From positions 65,168,864 to 65,232,863 of the forward strand of contig CM077115.1 of assembly GCA_039619475.1 (NCBI GenBank): a stretch of 64,000 nucleotides of DNA, read 5' to 3'. This document shows positions 43,323 to 55,800 of the stretch, piece after piece (the first letter of the stretch is position 1; each line of letters starts with the position of its first letter). Origin of the DNA: Icerya purchasi. Taxonomy: Eukaryota > Arthropoda > Insecta > Hemiptera > Monophlebidae. A model generated the notes under the pieces. That model searched no databases. It was given only the letters and a program-made list of their open reading frames with translations, and was not told the origin of the DNA. Both the position numbers and the translations under genes were made by a program.

Positions 43323-45599
43323 CTTATCTATTTTAGAAATATGTACTTAATACTTGGAACTTTTTATATAAATGCATATACTATTTTTACGATATTTCAT
43401 GAACTTTACATTTATCATATTAAATTCCTTAAAAAGTTTGTTTGTGAGTTTTCTAGTATTAAATGTTATCGCTGTTGCATCTTTGTAAAAATTGTTCTAT
43501 ATTATTCGGTAAATTACGTCTAAATCTGAAATATTTTATATCTTCTTACATAATCCTTAAATATTATTCCATGACCCAGTATGAACTGTACATAATTGTT
43601 TACGTAAATATTATAGTTAATTATTTTAATTGTGTGTTTGGAAAAAACCGAAATTTTACCCCATACCCCCATTATAATTTTTCCATAATTCCTGGAACTT
43701 ATTAATATAATATTCATTTATTATTTTCTTAAATTACGTTAATTTAATCTATTTCCATTAATAAAATACGTGTGTTTCTTATATTACGTTAATAAGATCA
43801 TGCGTTTTGTTAATTTTATTTTTAAAATAAAAATAAACTTATATGCTTATCTCCATTTCTAACAGCATGGAACTCTAGTGACGAGTAATAAATCTCTCGC
43901 TGCACTACCTAGGTATGTATCGAGACCAAAACTCTATCTTGAATCTACCGAAAAAGTCGTTCGCGGAATGTACTTGTTAAACTGCAGGATAAATTTCGAG
44001 AAATGGTTAATTCAGTGATTGAAACATTCATCACAACACTCGGTCTGGAATAATTTTCTCTTCCAGTTGCGACTTTTCTTTAAATTCAAACTTTGTTACC
44101 GTAAATATAAAATTCATCTGTGACATTAATGAATACACAGACTGCTATTACTTTATATTTGTAACTGCCCCTAATGTGTACTGTTACCGATAAATAATAA
44201 GTCGCTCCGTGGGGTTAATTTTTACAAAGTAAAAAGAAAAATAAATAAATAGATTTCCATTATATTGAAAATATATGTAATAATAAATGAGTAAGTATAA
44301 AAAAAAAAAAAAATACATATATATGTATTTCATTAGCATAGCGATAAAAAGGTGCTTGACTACTAAACCTAAAGTAAAACGGGTTTAACACTTATTTCGT
44401 TAAGGATTCATACACCTATTGCGAAACAGAATTGGCTACTACCGGGAGAGAAGTAAATGCCTGTAACGTGGCTTCGACATAGTTTTTGTGAAAAGATTAA
44501 CTGACAGTCCGTGATATCCGATCAAGGGTGCGACACTCATTTTACTTAAACAGTGAAATAATATATAATATTAGATAAAATGAAAATAATTTTAATCGAT
44601 GCAATAAGTCTTAAAAATTTTACAAGTATTTCTAAACTGAAAATAATTCCCCGTTAAGGAAACTGTCACGTGGACACAAACGTAACTCTTTCTCAAGGCA
44701 TTAAAACGTTGTTTTCATCAATTATGCAATGAGGTCTGGCGGCTAATGACGACTGAACAAAAATAATAATAATAATAATCGTCATTACAGTTACGTAAAA
44801 TGTCTTAAGTAATTTTTAATCGGAATTTAATCATGAACGTTTGTTATTTTTAATGCAGCAAAAGATGAGCCTATACAGTTATTTTTAGACTTTTGTATTT
44901 CTGTCAACAAAGCCTATACATCTAATCGGAAAAAGGTACGATTTATCTTAAAAAACCGGCCCAAATAACTACAGTCACGTGGCAATGTAGCAAACTGCAG
45001 TGATACACGGAGAAAGCCGATAATTTTCTGCTGCCATTACAGCAGAGGCAGTGCAACAGGATTAATGAAAAAATATAGTTAACGAAAAATTCGAAATTCT
45101 TTATCAGCGGCAACTTCCGTTCGTGCTCTGTTCCACGGTATTTAGAGATTTCTCGGGTCAGTAGATTTCCATTGCAGAGAGTTTTGATACTTTCTTTCTT
45201 CGTGTCGTCCGTGGACTTCTTCGCTTGACTCCAAACATTATATCTGAACCGAAGATTAAACTCACTTCTAAATCTACTCCCCCCCCCCACGGTAGACTTT
45301 TAGCCTTTTGCGGAAGTTTCAAAAATTATTATTTAAAACAGCTGTTAATTGCGCGATTATAATTAATAAAACTGTTCTTCTTTTCACATTATTTCCGGAT
45401 CGAATAAAAATTAATGCGCTATAAAATTAATCCACCTAACAAAATTTCAGTTATGCATCCAACGTGGATACACGGAGAAAAGTTAATCCATTTTTTTTTT
45501 CTTATATATTAACTTTTTAAAAGTTTTTCTTTTCCTGAATTTTTTGAGCACGTTAACGGCGGAACTTACCCAACGTAGAGAGCTCTGTACATTATATAA
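42799..45599. other. Long AT-rich non-coding stretch with microsatellites
   Basis: (TA)n near 43122-43139, (ATT)n at 43250-43321, A15 at 44300-44314 beside a short palindrome (AAATACATATATATGTATTT), and C9 at 45281-45289. No coding sequence is supported. Confidence 0.5.
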
Positions 45600-46925
45600 G
45601 GAAAAGATTAGAAATTGAGGAGATAAAGAAGGCTAACAGAGGAACTATATTGATAGAGCAAGAATAGCGTGGGCCCTATAGGGAGTAAGGAAGACAAGGC
45701 GCAGAAGATTCGAATACAGGGTAGCACGTTCGGAGGAAGCAATCGAACGGCTAAGGTAGGAGATTAAACCAGAGAAGAGAAAAAGGAAAGGGCTATATAG
45801 AAAGGTAAACGGGTCGAGGATTGTGGTAAAGAATGAAGGATAGAATTCGGTCCAGAAATTGTGATGGGAATGATAAGAGAGACAGTAAATGAGCAGGAAA
45901 TCTACTAAGGAATAGACGCCATTGATCGCCGCCGAACGTTCAAACGAGTCAAACAACTCGTTGCCAGGAATGCCGCGATGACCAGGAATCCATAGTAGAT
46001 CAATTACAACAGAACGGGATGCAAATAAATTAGAAATTAAGGAGCGAATTTGGGGAATAATGCGATGAGCGACATGAATAGGAAAGGGAGAGGAGATAGC
46101 CAATAAAACACTTTTCGAGAGAATAGGAAGAATCTAGACATGTTGTTTGTCGAGGACATAAAAAAGGCTGTCTGCAAGATAGCCATGCATTCGGCTAGAA
46201 AAATAGAGGAAAAGGAGGGCAACCGAAAGGATTAGGAATAGGTATGTGCGGGGATAATGAACGCAGCCCCAACGCCAGCATCAGACTTCGAACCAACTGT
46301 GTAGATAATTGTATGGGAAGGGAAGTAAAAGGATAACAGGTAATTGAATTAATTTTGAACGACAGGAAGAGGAAGAGATTTGATGCCTGAAGGAAAAACA
46401 AATAACTTCAGAGAGTGCATGAATTCAAAGAAATTATAAGTGAAGTGAGGTGGTTTGGTGAAAGGGAGGACAGAAGCCAAGAAGAGCGTAATCCGAGAAA
46501 AGATCGAGGATAGTATAGGAATTTTGGGAGGAGATTTATTGAAAATTAGTTGATAAAAGTTTAAGTAATAGGAAGGTGTTTAATCAGAAATCGTTCACCT
46601 AATAAGAGTCTTCGAATGAAAGAAGGAATCGAGCCTCTGCTTAAATGGCGAGGAATTAAGTGCTCCGATATAGAAACGAAGACATGAGTTTTGGATACGA
46701 TCAAGTTTACGAAATAATCGTTTGGGAGCACTTGCGTACAAGAATGCACAGTAGTCAAATTTGGAAAGGATTATCGCTCTATATAACATAAATAAAATAT
46801 AAGGATCCCCGCCCCATTTATAGGGTGAAAGAGCTTTTAGTAAATTGAGCCTTTTGCGAGCAGACATACAAGATAATTGATATGCTCTCGAAAGGATGTA
46901 TGATGCCGAGATAAGAGTAATTGAC
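45600..46925 (-). mobile_element. Family B LINE: RT tail, RNase H, C-terminus (minus strand)
   Basis: In element order: RT connection region (46595-46867: RLNLLKALSPYKWGGDP, LYRAIILSKFDYCAFLYASA, LDRIQNSCLRF); RNase H first motif at 46255-46310, reading IIYTVGSKSDAGVGAAFI; AECMAILQT (second); and IDLLWIPGHRGIPGNELFDS (45970-46030, His and Asp). The C-terminus SSERATLYSNLLRL lies near 45700. The catalytic first Asp is Val (GAT to GTT), so the nuclease is dead even apart from the frameshifts. It is 5'-truncated near 46925. It is the longest member of this family here. Confidence 0.8.
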
Positions 46926-48011
46926 TAACTTTCTTAAAAAGTTAATTTCGTTTTTTCTCTTTCCGCGAATTCTAAGCTTAGTTCATGATATCCCGCTGCA
47001 GCACATTGAAACTTCCAAAAATTTTACTTGCTCAATGTCTATAGTTGGCGCGCTCAAAAAAAATGAAAAAAAAAAAAAAAACGAAACAAAGCCTACCGAT
47101 AGCCCAACGAAATTTAGAGTTTTACCTCGACGTGCCCTAAATGATCGTCTTCTAACAGATCAGTGCACGAATCATTTGACCATGTTATTTTCGATAACAA
47201 CGTGTGCTTTTACCAGTGGCATAGAGAAAATATATCAGCAGATATCGCTCACAGATTAAATTGGTGTGACAATATTATCATCGTAATTTAGGGTACCAAA
47301 TGTTGCATCCAACTTGACAAGCGCTCAGAAATACAGTCGAAATACATTCTCGACTTTTCCAATCGAGATTATTGTTTGTGATTTTTACGTGATTAAATTT
47401 TGCCAAGTGTTCATTAGAAGAAGCTGTCAATTTCCAGGCTATTGTCCGTAACCTACGTTAATGTAAGTGTTAGTAGAGATTTATAGCTGACTTCCTATAA
47501 AAAAAAAAAAACCAAAAAAAAAAAAAAACCCACTGCACTTTTTATTATTATTTTTGTGTTTAAGTATTTTGTCAGAGTCCTACTTTTCGTTTATTGATCA
47601 CCTAAAAAAAGCCGTTAAAGTTAGAATGAGGTAAAAACGTACCGTCAAAATTGTTTTGTCAAAAACGTATCGTCAAAATTGAGTCGATTCTGTCGAAAAA
47701 CATGTATAACGGTGAAAAAGAAAAGAAAACGGACATTTCTAAATAGACGCGCATATAACATGGTCGCGTATGTCCGGAAAGAAGGGAGAAAGCATATATA
47801 ATTGTTGAATAAATAAATCGAAATCGGCGAATATCGGCCAATAGAAGAACGGGCTTAAAGAAAATGAGTGAAAAGAATAATATATAATTACGAGTCGGGC
47901 AGCTGATATATGCGCATTGGTTAGGTTTATGGTATTCGGTGAAGGGGCCTACTTGTCGAAACATTTACAAAAGTCAGAAAATACGTCGAGAGCTGTTCGG
48001 CTGTTATCTTC
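46926..48011. other. Non-coding stretch
   Basis: A-rich runs at 47067-47082 and 47500-47528. A 112-codon frame at 46921-47259 is poly-Lys-containing and not convincing. No gene is recognised. Confidence 0.45.
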
Positions 48012-48374
48012 AGTCTTTCGCTCTTGCAATCGTCTCGTCAGCCTTTTCGTGTCCACGTTCCGCGCTCGGCGATCCGACGCTTACGATTAATTTTTTTAAT
48101 TCGATTTTTCGTTGTTTTTTTACAAATATTTTAACGGCCGTTATTATTCTCCGAGTTGTCGTTCAATATTATTTTAAAATTATTCGGTGTTCTTTTTGGT
48201 TGTTTTTCTTCTTTTTTGAAAATTAAATAAAAAAAAAACAGAATTATGAAATTAAAATCGGTTTTTAATTAATTTTTTCTCTGTGCTCGATTTTTTTACT
48301 TTATTAGTGATTTTAAAATAAAAAACGCAATAACAAATGCACTACCGAGACCGGAAACGCCGAATTATTAAACT
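48012..48374 (+). promoter_or_regulatory. Possible TATA-less promoter and 5' non-coding exon
   Basis: An arthropod initiator-like TTCAGTC (A at 48012) stands at the start of a locally GC- and CpG-richer patch (CGTCTCGTCAG, CCGCGCTCGGCGATCCGACG). A strong donor AACT|GTAAGTAT occurs at 48374/48375. There is no TATA box. It could be a host gene's first exon or a chance combination; no coding exon follows in view. Confidence 0.2.
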
Positions 48375-49892
48375 GTAAGTATAGAGCATACCTCCTTTTC
48401 TTTTTTTGTACCTTTTTTTAATTATTTACTTTTTTTTTTTTGTTTGCGGAACATCGCTTTCTTCTTGTTAACCACGTGGTTGTTTTTAATATTATTTCGT
48501 CGAGGAAAAAAAGGAAAATTTGCCACCATCTTTATATTAATTATTTTCGCAATGAAAATTTTCAAGTTTCTTTGACAGTCTTCAGAACTACGTAAGTTAT
48601 AAATCTCGGATGTATGCGAATGAACGTGTTTATTTTAAGTAGTTTCTCACCGAAATCAGCGGGATACATTAGGTATTTCATCTGTAAATTATGTGATACA
48701 CCATATATTCAGCACATACTTTGACGGATTCAATTCTTTTAATAGTAAGAACCATTTTAATTTAGGTTTCTTTTTGGTTTTTTTTGGTTTTTTTTTTCAT
48801 AGTAAAAACTACTATTTCAACAAATTTTTCAAAATATTGAAAATAATCGAAATATTGTTTTTTTTTTATTTATTTATTTTTTTTTTTTTTAACACTGAAC
48901 TATAATTATTATTATTGTCATTGTTTTAATTTATTTTCGAACGTTTTTTTTTTTTTTCTTGTTACAATATTTATAAACTATAGATCCGGTATGTACAGAT
49001 AATGGTTGCATGAATCTCTTTATAAAATACACTGAAAATCAGGTTCTAAAGTGATCTCTATTCTATAGCTGCGCTGTGGCACTTTGTAAAATTTCATCCA
49101 AAATTTCCGGGTCGAACACAAGTAAAATAATAATCGAATCGTCAAAGTACACCCATATAGTAAAGAATAACTAGAAGTAATTTGTGTATCCTTTATTCTT
49201 CAAACGTACGATGTTATTTCAGATGGTTAGTGTTAGTCATAGATGGGATTCGAATTATATGCACTAAAAATAAGCGCAAAAGATTAAAGTATGCACGAAA
49301 ATATGCCCTAAAAATTTCAAAGTATATGGTACATGTTGACAAAATGAAACAAAATTTTATATTTGTCAGCTTAAATTTCTGAATTTTTTTCTTATTAATT
49401 AAACATTCGTTCTAGTAATAACATTATAAATCTAAATTTAAAAATTATTACACCAGAGGGACTTTTCCCAAATTTTCGATACGAAAATTTTGCCACGTGT
49501 CTGTTAAACTAGCTTTTAGTATAGAAAATTACCTTACATTTTAAAGCGTAACCGAGGAATGTATATTATAGGGACTTACTTTACTACTTCCTTACTATAT
49601 ATATATATATATTCAAAAGCTCAGATAATGCAGCACTCTTGAATAACAATCATATACCAGCGTGAAAAAAAAAATTGTTGTCACTATTGCTCAATTCGGG
49701 GACAAGTGAAACTATAAATAGACATGTCGAGGTCTATAAAAAATTTTTGCGGGAATATTGCAATTTCATTTATGAAATAATAAAAGAAAAAAGAGTTATA
49801 ATGAATGAGATATTTTATGAAGTAACAACAGGAATCACCATCATAAAATTTGTACTACTCTAATACAAAAATACATTTTCCTTTTTCCTTTT
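48375..49892. other. AT-rich non-coding stretch
   Basis: Many T runs (48431-48441, 48778-48800, 48875-48890, 48945-48958) and (TA)n near 49590-49611. No gene. Confidence 0.5.
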
Positions 49893-50423
49893 CTTTTTTT
49901 TTTTTTTTTGGGCGCGCCAGCGGCATTGACCCAACAACAACAAGAAAACTAAGCTAAGAAATTAAATAACTAAGCGGTCCGAAATGGACGCAACAAAGGA
50001 CTGCAGTGCGGACACCACAGAAGATGAAGGAAAGGAGAGGATAAAGGAAGAGTTATAGGGAATAGGGAGACCTAATGACTAGAGCTGACTGTATAAAAGG
50101 GAGCGTTCGTTACGAAGAGCAGGACACTCAAAGAAAATGTGATTTTAGCATCACATGTACGAGGAGGATCACAATCGTAGAGAGAACAATCAGGAGAAGG
50201 CGATAGAGCAAATTGAAAGCGAGAGGAGGGGAGTAGACAATGATTTGGAGACGAATTAGGGAGACAATAGAAGAGCGACGACTGAGAGGAATAGAATGGA
50301 ACCAAGACAGGGAACAAGCAATTGGCTGAATGAAACGGTAATGAGAATGACGATTAGAAAATAGGGAGGGATAAATATCCTGCCAAACATTTTCCTCATC
50401 AGCATTATCTGGAAGTGAGGACC

Positions 50424-50424
<1 letters not shown>
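49893..50424 (-). mobile_element. Family B LINE 3' end, minus strand
   Basis: The T16 run (49893-49908) is the poly-A tail, preceded on the element strand by GGTCAATGCCGCTGGCGCGC. This ending parallels the 1608-2045 copy (GGGCAATGG...GATGCGCCC). Coding remnants: VWQDIYPSLFSNRHSHYRF, RSSIVSLIRLQ, and after a frameshift NHIFFECPALRNERSLLYSQ. Only the region after RNase H remains. It abuts a 43-base A run at the other end. Confidence 0.7.

Positions 50425-50467
<43 letters not shown>
50425..50467 (+). repeat. A43 homopolymer
   Basis: Uninterrupted A run of 43, the longest in the window, at the truncated end of a minus-strand LINE. It may be the tail of a separate plus-strand retroposon. Confidence 0.9.
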
Positions 50468-50470
<3 letters not shown>

Positions 50471-51897
50471 GGGGAAGAATTTTTTTTCTTTAGTTATGCA
50501 GGGTTTCAATGCACAGTTCAAAATCAAAAATTAACACCTTACCTTTCAACCGTATGTATTTATTTCAAAAATTAGCTAGGCTTTTTTTTTTTTTTGCTAC
50601 GAACATACTACAAAAGGCTTAATCCAACAATAAACTTGCGCAAAAAATAGAAACTGATATCCTTTCTTAAATGTCATGTGAGAGATAGTTAGAAACTTTA
50701 TTGCAGTATTTGCTTTGACCTCTCCGACAATTTCAGATATACAATTGTGTATGAGTACGTGTCTTCTTTATACTAAAAAAAAAAAAAAAAAAAAAAAAAT
50801 CATTAAAAAAAAATCGTTAAAATAGGCAAAACACGTTAAAAATTTGCATTTATACGCGCTAACGTCCGAAACATGTGTTTTTGTACGTTATTACAATCGC
50901 TGAAACACCTGTCATCGTTATTGGACATCCAAGCGTCGGCTAAAAAGAGCAAAATCCGAACATTACACATCGAAATCATTTCAACATTGATATGATAGAT
51001 AAACACCTCGCCTATTAAGGATATAACACCGGCTATTTTTACTCTCTAGATTATGATATGGTAAAACAATATCCGATTTCGGTGCGAACTTACAACGGTA
51101 ATAAATAATTTAATAATTCAGTCTACATTAGAGGTAATTTTTCTACAATAACAGTGATAGAAAATAATAGCGAAGATTCATAGAGATAAAAGTTTATAAA
51201 ATACATTGGAAAAAAAAAACGAATTAAATGGGGAACTATCTTAATTGTGTAAAACATCAACCTGATGATGATATTTAAATAATTACGTTCGTAAATGAAC
51301 GCAGTTAAACAGTATACGATATTTTTTTGCAGCTACCTCCGGCCATCGTCTTGATTTTATAAAAATCGACAAAAAGAAGAATCTTTTGTAATTGTGCTCG
51401 GGAGAATACTTTTGAAAAGTATTCTGAAATTACTTAAATTTCAAGAAAACAGAGAAACCACAGCCAGGAAATATGTCGAAAATTGTCGTTATGATGGTTT
51501 TTTTCACGACTCCGCCAAACTTTCTTTTTTGAGGATTACAATTTATCAGTAATGATTTTTATTACTGGCGCTTCATCATCTTTCATCACTTTATTGTATC
51601 GTACAAAAAACGCCCCTCGGTGTAAGTGGGGGGCAAAATTGTAAAATTCCACATATTGCAGGACTCCGTATTATTATTGAAATGCATATTTCTCTTTAGT
51701 TACTTTTTTTAGTTGCTATAATGGCCATGTTTGAAGAAAATAAACGTAAAACATTTAATAATTATGGAAATATACATCTTCTGTTCGAATGTGGTCTATG
51801 ACGTTCTTGAAAAAAAAAAAAAAAAAAAAAGAAACAAAAAATACGACTTAAACAATTCATACCTGAATTAGAGTTTCACCGCGTCGTCAAGTGATAT
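50468..51897. other. AT-rich non-coding stretch
   Basis: A24 near 50777-50800 and A20 at 51812-51831. No gene is supported. Confidence 0.5.
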
Positions 51898-52045
51898 ACC
51901 GAGACTTTAATTAAGATATGAATGTTGGTTTAAGAACAATTTGCCTCGTTCATGCCATATTTTCTTGTGAAATATTTTTTATCGAATAATTATTTACTTT
52001 TTTGCGCGTTTTATTACAGTTTTAGAGAGAGTAATTCTTGAAGTT
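51898..52045 (+). repeat. Dispersed repeat family E, copy 3
   Basis: Shares TTTAATTAAGATATGAATGT, TTTTTTATCGAATAATTATT and TAATTCTTGAAGT with the copies at 22558-22692 and 56525-56662, in the same orientation. Confidence 0.6.
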
Positions 52046-53027
52046 GATATTAATGAAACAATTCTACGTTTACATTAGAGAATTGTCCCAAAAAGGCATA
52101 TTTTTGAGCGTTTATCTGGCAAGCTGCTCTAACTCAAGCACTGCACGCATTATGTTGATATTTGAAATTTTGAAAACAAAGACGAAACAACCTCGCTACT
52201 AGTGATAAGCTCGGAGGAAACGCTTCTTTACTTTCGTTCATTTAAATCTTTCAGTGATCTTATCGAATTAGACTAGATAGTTCGTTTAAAAATACCGAAC
52301 TTATAATGCTTTCGGTAGAGAAGTTATTTAGGATTTTGTGCGTAATTAAGGCCCGATTAATGGCTAGGAATTGAAAAACTTTTATGTTTGCTTTAAACGT
52401 ACTTTATGCTCATCTCAAGGATAATTACGCACAACATCTCGAAAAAATCGTGTCTAATTTGATAAAATCGCTATAAAAGGATGACCACAACAATAGTTCT
52501 TTTAAAAATGACCGCCACACTTACATTGCTAATTGATCTCATTATAAGATCGTCTCATTTTTCGCATCAGCGTTTTTAATCTATCGGTTTATCAGGTGAA
52601 GTCCGATTGCGTTGGAACCACTTTCGGAAAGTGCATAACGTTCACACCAACGATTACCATCACGAATGCCATGGAAAACATGGAGAACACATAATAATAC
52701 GGAACATCTAAACATCTCACAGCTCAATAAGGCTTTAAATTTTTAAGTACCGTGTCGCGAAAATTAATATTTCTGATAACCGATTAATTTTTGATGGAAA
52801 GGGAAATTTTCTTGTAAACGGAAGTTTCTCTATGAAGTTGGAAACAACGAGAATCCATATCGAGCAAGTACATAAATAACTACTTTGCAGGAAACATACA
52901 TAACGTTTTATTATGGGCCACCCTCGAGACGGTCTAGGACATATACGAAAATGTTGTACAAAAAATGCAGAAATATGTTTTGGAATATTATAAAACATTC
53001 GTAGATTGCGATAATTTTTAACCGATT
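52046..53027. other. Non-coding stretch
   Basis: No coding sequence or element end is recognised before the RTE insertion. Confidence 0.5.
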
Positions 53028-53248
53028 ATAAGTATTCAGGATTCGTGGAAGGCAAGAGATCCAAAGGTCGACCACCAGCGCGATGGACCAATGCGATACA
53101 GGATGTAACGGGTCTGAGCTTACAGATGTCCTGTCTCAAAGCAGAGAATCGCGAGCAATGGCGAAAAATAATTAAATCGGCGTCGCCATGATCACGACAC
53201 CCCTCTGGGGTTTTCGACCAAATGAATGATGAATGAATAAGTATTCAG
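53028..53248 (+). mobile_element. RTE-clade LINE 3' end with perfect TSDs
   Basis: Twelve-base TSD ATAAGTATTCAG at 53028-53039 and 53237-53248. The ~197 bp insert encodes GFVEGKRSKGRPPARWTNAI, QDVTGLSLQMSCL and NREQWRKIIKSAS then TGA. This is the highly conserved C-terminus of RTE-clade proteins (KRxxGRPxxRWxD.I....G.......A..R..W). The tail is an ATGA-type simple repeat (AATGAATGATGAATGA), as usual for RTE rather than poly-A. It is severely 5'-truncated but little mutated, so recently inserted. Confidence 0.9.
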
Positions 53249-53938
53249 ATATACTCGACAGATTTACAAAAAAATATAAGGGTGCCTGTATCAGTGTGTA
53301 CACGCGCAAGAAGTGAAACTTCTACAGGTTATACACACTTTCTTATGTATTTTATTCGATGCTTGAAATAAATCGGATAAGAAAAGATAATTTTTATTCG
53401 TTTTTAATGGAATCGATTTTATTATTTAAATATATACAAATGGTATTTTTAATTCATATATCACTCTCATACCGCGCTTAAAGAAGTTTCACTTAAAATA
53501 ATTTTAAAATGCAAACTGATGAACCACTATACTTCACTATTATCAAATTGAATTGTACCGACACGTTGATTTTAGCGAGGCATCCATATGATTTAACAAC
53601 TAACTAACAGACTAAATGTATAATGTATCGTATCGTGAATATCTTTCTATAGAGTGGTGTGTTCACATGTTTATTACATGTATATATATATATATGTATA
53701 TATATGAGAATGCTCATAAACTATATACTATACGAAGTCCTGTAGTATAAATACTTAACTATACTCATTTTGGTATACTACTAGACCCAGACAGATATTT
53801 ATACATACTTACACATACACACAAATATATACCTACCTTATGTTTAACGCGTAACGAAAATTTTTCCCTACTATGCCGTAAAAAGTTTCACTTCAATAAT
53901 GTTTTATGCCGTTTTTTTTTTAATTTGCACAAAAAAAA

Positions 53939-53973
<35 letters not shown>

Positions 53974-54072
53974 TGGTCATTTTGGCCTCGCAAGGGGCTA
54001 TGCCCCTTAACCTCTCTTGCTTATATTTCTGTCTCTTTCTCTTCTATACTTTGTATAAAATGATCAAAATTT
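53249..54072. other. Non-coding stretch with (TA)n runs
   Basis: (TA)n at 53680-53706 and (AT)n at 53940-53969. A short GC hairpin (AAGGGGCTATGCCCCTT) lies at about 53992-54008. Confidence 0.55.
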
Positions 54073-54194
54073 ACAACGTAATTCTAAATCGGTCCATATG
54101 AATATAATAACAGAATCATAAAAATCCTATAAAATATAACAATTACATAAAATTAGGACATTTTTTCTAATGGAGGGCCTAAGAATTACGTTGT
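54073..54194. mobile_element. TIR element (family T), copy 2, ~122 bp
   Basis: Left ACAACGTAATTCTAAATCGG and right CCTAAGAATTACGTTGT. The internal TTAGGACATTTTTTCTAATG is shared with copy 1. About 70 bp upstream (CTCTCTTGCTTATATTTCTG) is also shared with copy 1. It is much shorter than copy 1, consistent with internal deletion. Confidence 0.75.
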
Positions 54195-55599
54195 AATTAA
54201 TATATATATGTATATATGTGTGTGTCTGCATGTGTGAATGTAAAACAATTCCTCGCTCGGATCGTTGCCTGAGCGAGTGTTTTAAAACGCATTAAAAATT
54301 TTTAAAGTTGAGATATTTCCTTGTGTTTTCGGTTAATTTAAATTATTTCATTAGTCCAACTTACGTTACCACTTTATTTTTTATTCAGTTTATAATTATA
54401 GTTGTTTATTATTTTTGTTGAACTCATAAATTACCGAAAAGCGAAGAAATTAACTGAAGTTGTTAGAAATTACGAATTTTTATACATAATAATAATAATA
54501 ACAGAACGAAAATTAATTTCAGTATTTAAAAATAAAATAAAATTTCGGAATACACATAAACATGATATAAAAGGGCAAATTTAATTTATTACACCTTAAA
54601 CATATTTAAAAATAAATGAAAAATAATAAACGTTGATTAGCAAAAAAGAAAAAAAAAAAGATCTAACAATTTATTCACAAGCTATCCTCATTTTTTTGCT
54701 CAGAGAATTCGCTGCAATGGTCAGTTTAAAACGCATTTCAGATTCCTATTTCACAGTATGACTGACGTTTAACAAATCGTAATAATTTTGTCTCAGATTT
54801 GTAGTCGCATCGCCGATCGTTGCTCTACGTTCTGGCAGGGATTTTTTAAAAATTTAGTCATGTTTCGAAAATTATTTTACACCGTCATCAGATGGCACTA
54901 TATAATAATTCCCACATTTAAAAAAATAGTTCTGTGCCACGCGCTGGGGAAGAAAAATAAACAGCGTTAAGCCAGTACGATTTCAAATAGCCGATAATGC
55001 GCTGACTGTATTATCACGGATTTAGGATTGTGATCCGAAAATAGCCCCACGAGGTCATCGCGCTAGCAGCTTAGGATTTCAGTTTTTGTTTTAGTTTCTT
55101 TAATCGTTTGTTACAACATTCTTTTTCAAATCTAGCAAGTTACTCCAAAACGAAAAAATCGCAAATAACTGAATGTACAAATATCGTAAAAAAAAAAGGT
55201 CATTTGAAAATATGGTTTTATCGGTATAGATTAGCAAAAGGAAAAATTAAAGCGATAGCCAGCCATTAAATTTATTTAAAAAATTAAGCCCTGAAAAAAG
55301 TCAATGTGTTGAATAATGGCAAGCCTATTCCTCTAAAGCAGTTTGAAAGTGAAAAAATACATAGCTAGTTACGGTTTTAACATTAATCAATGCAGGATTT
55401 AAACAGTTTAATGCGTACTATACGGAGATTTTTTTGTATAAGCAATATCTTTACCTGAAACAAGTTTTCGATCGTTGTAAAAATCTTGAAAAGAATATCG
55501 TTGCGAATTTAAAATGTGACATCCATCAGTTAGTTCAACATGAGAAAAGCTGGTAAAATTATCAGGAGACCTCGGTTGATGGAAAACCTGAAAATAAAA
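54195..55599. other. AT-rich non-coding stretch
   Basis: No gene is supported. The last part (from about 55310) may belong to the hAT remnant. Confidence 0.45.
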
Positions 55600-55800
55600 T
55601 TAGTTTACCCTTCATGCTGAATTCTCCAGACATTAAGAGATTTATATCGAAATGTACGGCAATGAGAAATATCCCCATCAATAGTAGTCGCAGTAACTAG
55701 TGGAGAGAGAAATTTTTCGGAACTCGCATATTTAACTATGTTTTAAGAATGATTCTCGAGTTTTGAGATAAACGGCGGGACATTTTTAGTATAATAAAAA
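55600..55800 (+). pseudogene. hAT transposase dimerisation-region scrap
   Basis: Around 55690-55750 the frame reads LVERNFSELAYLTMF, resembling the hAT C-terminal signature (SGERxFSxLxxIKxxLRxxM). The preceding codons (GNEKYPHQ, in shifted frame VAVTSG) fit the usual IPITVASGER start after one frameshift. Stops interrupt it. It is different from the 8.4-10.2 kb hAT. Confidence 0.4.

Noticed and set aside
53992..54008. GC hairpin AAGGGGCTATGCCCCTT as a Helitron 3' end or terminator
   Set aside because: No CTRR end follows at the right distance and no Helitron 5' end was found; too short to support.
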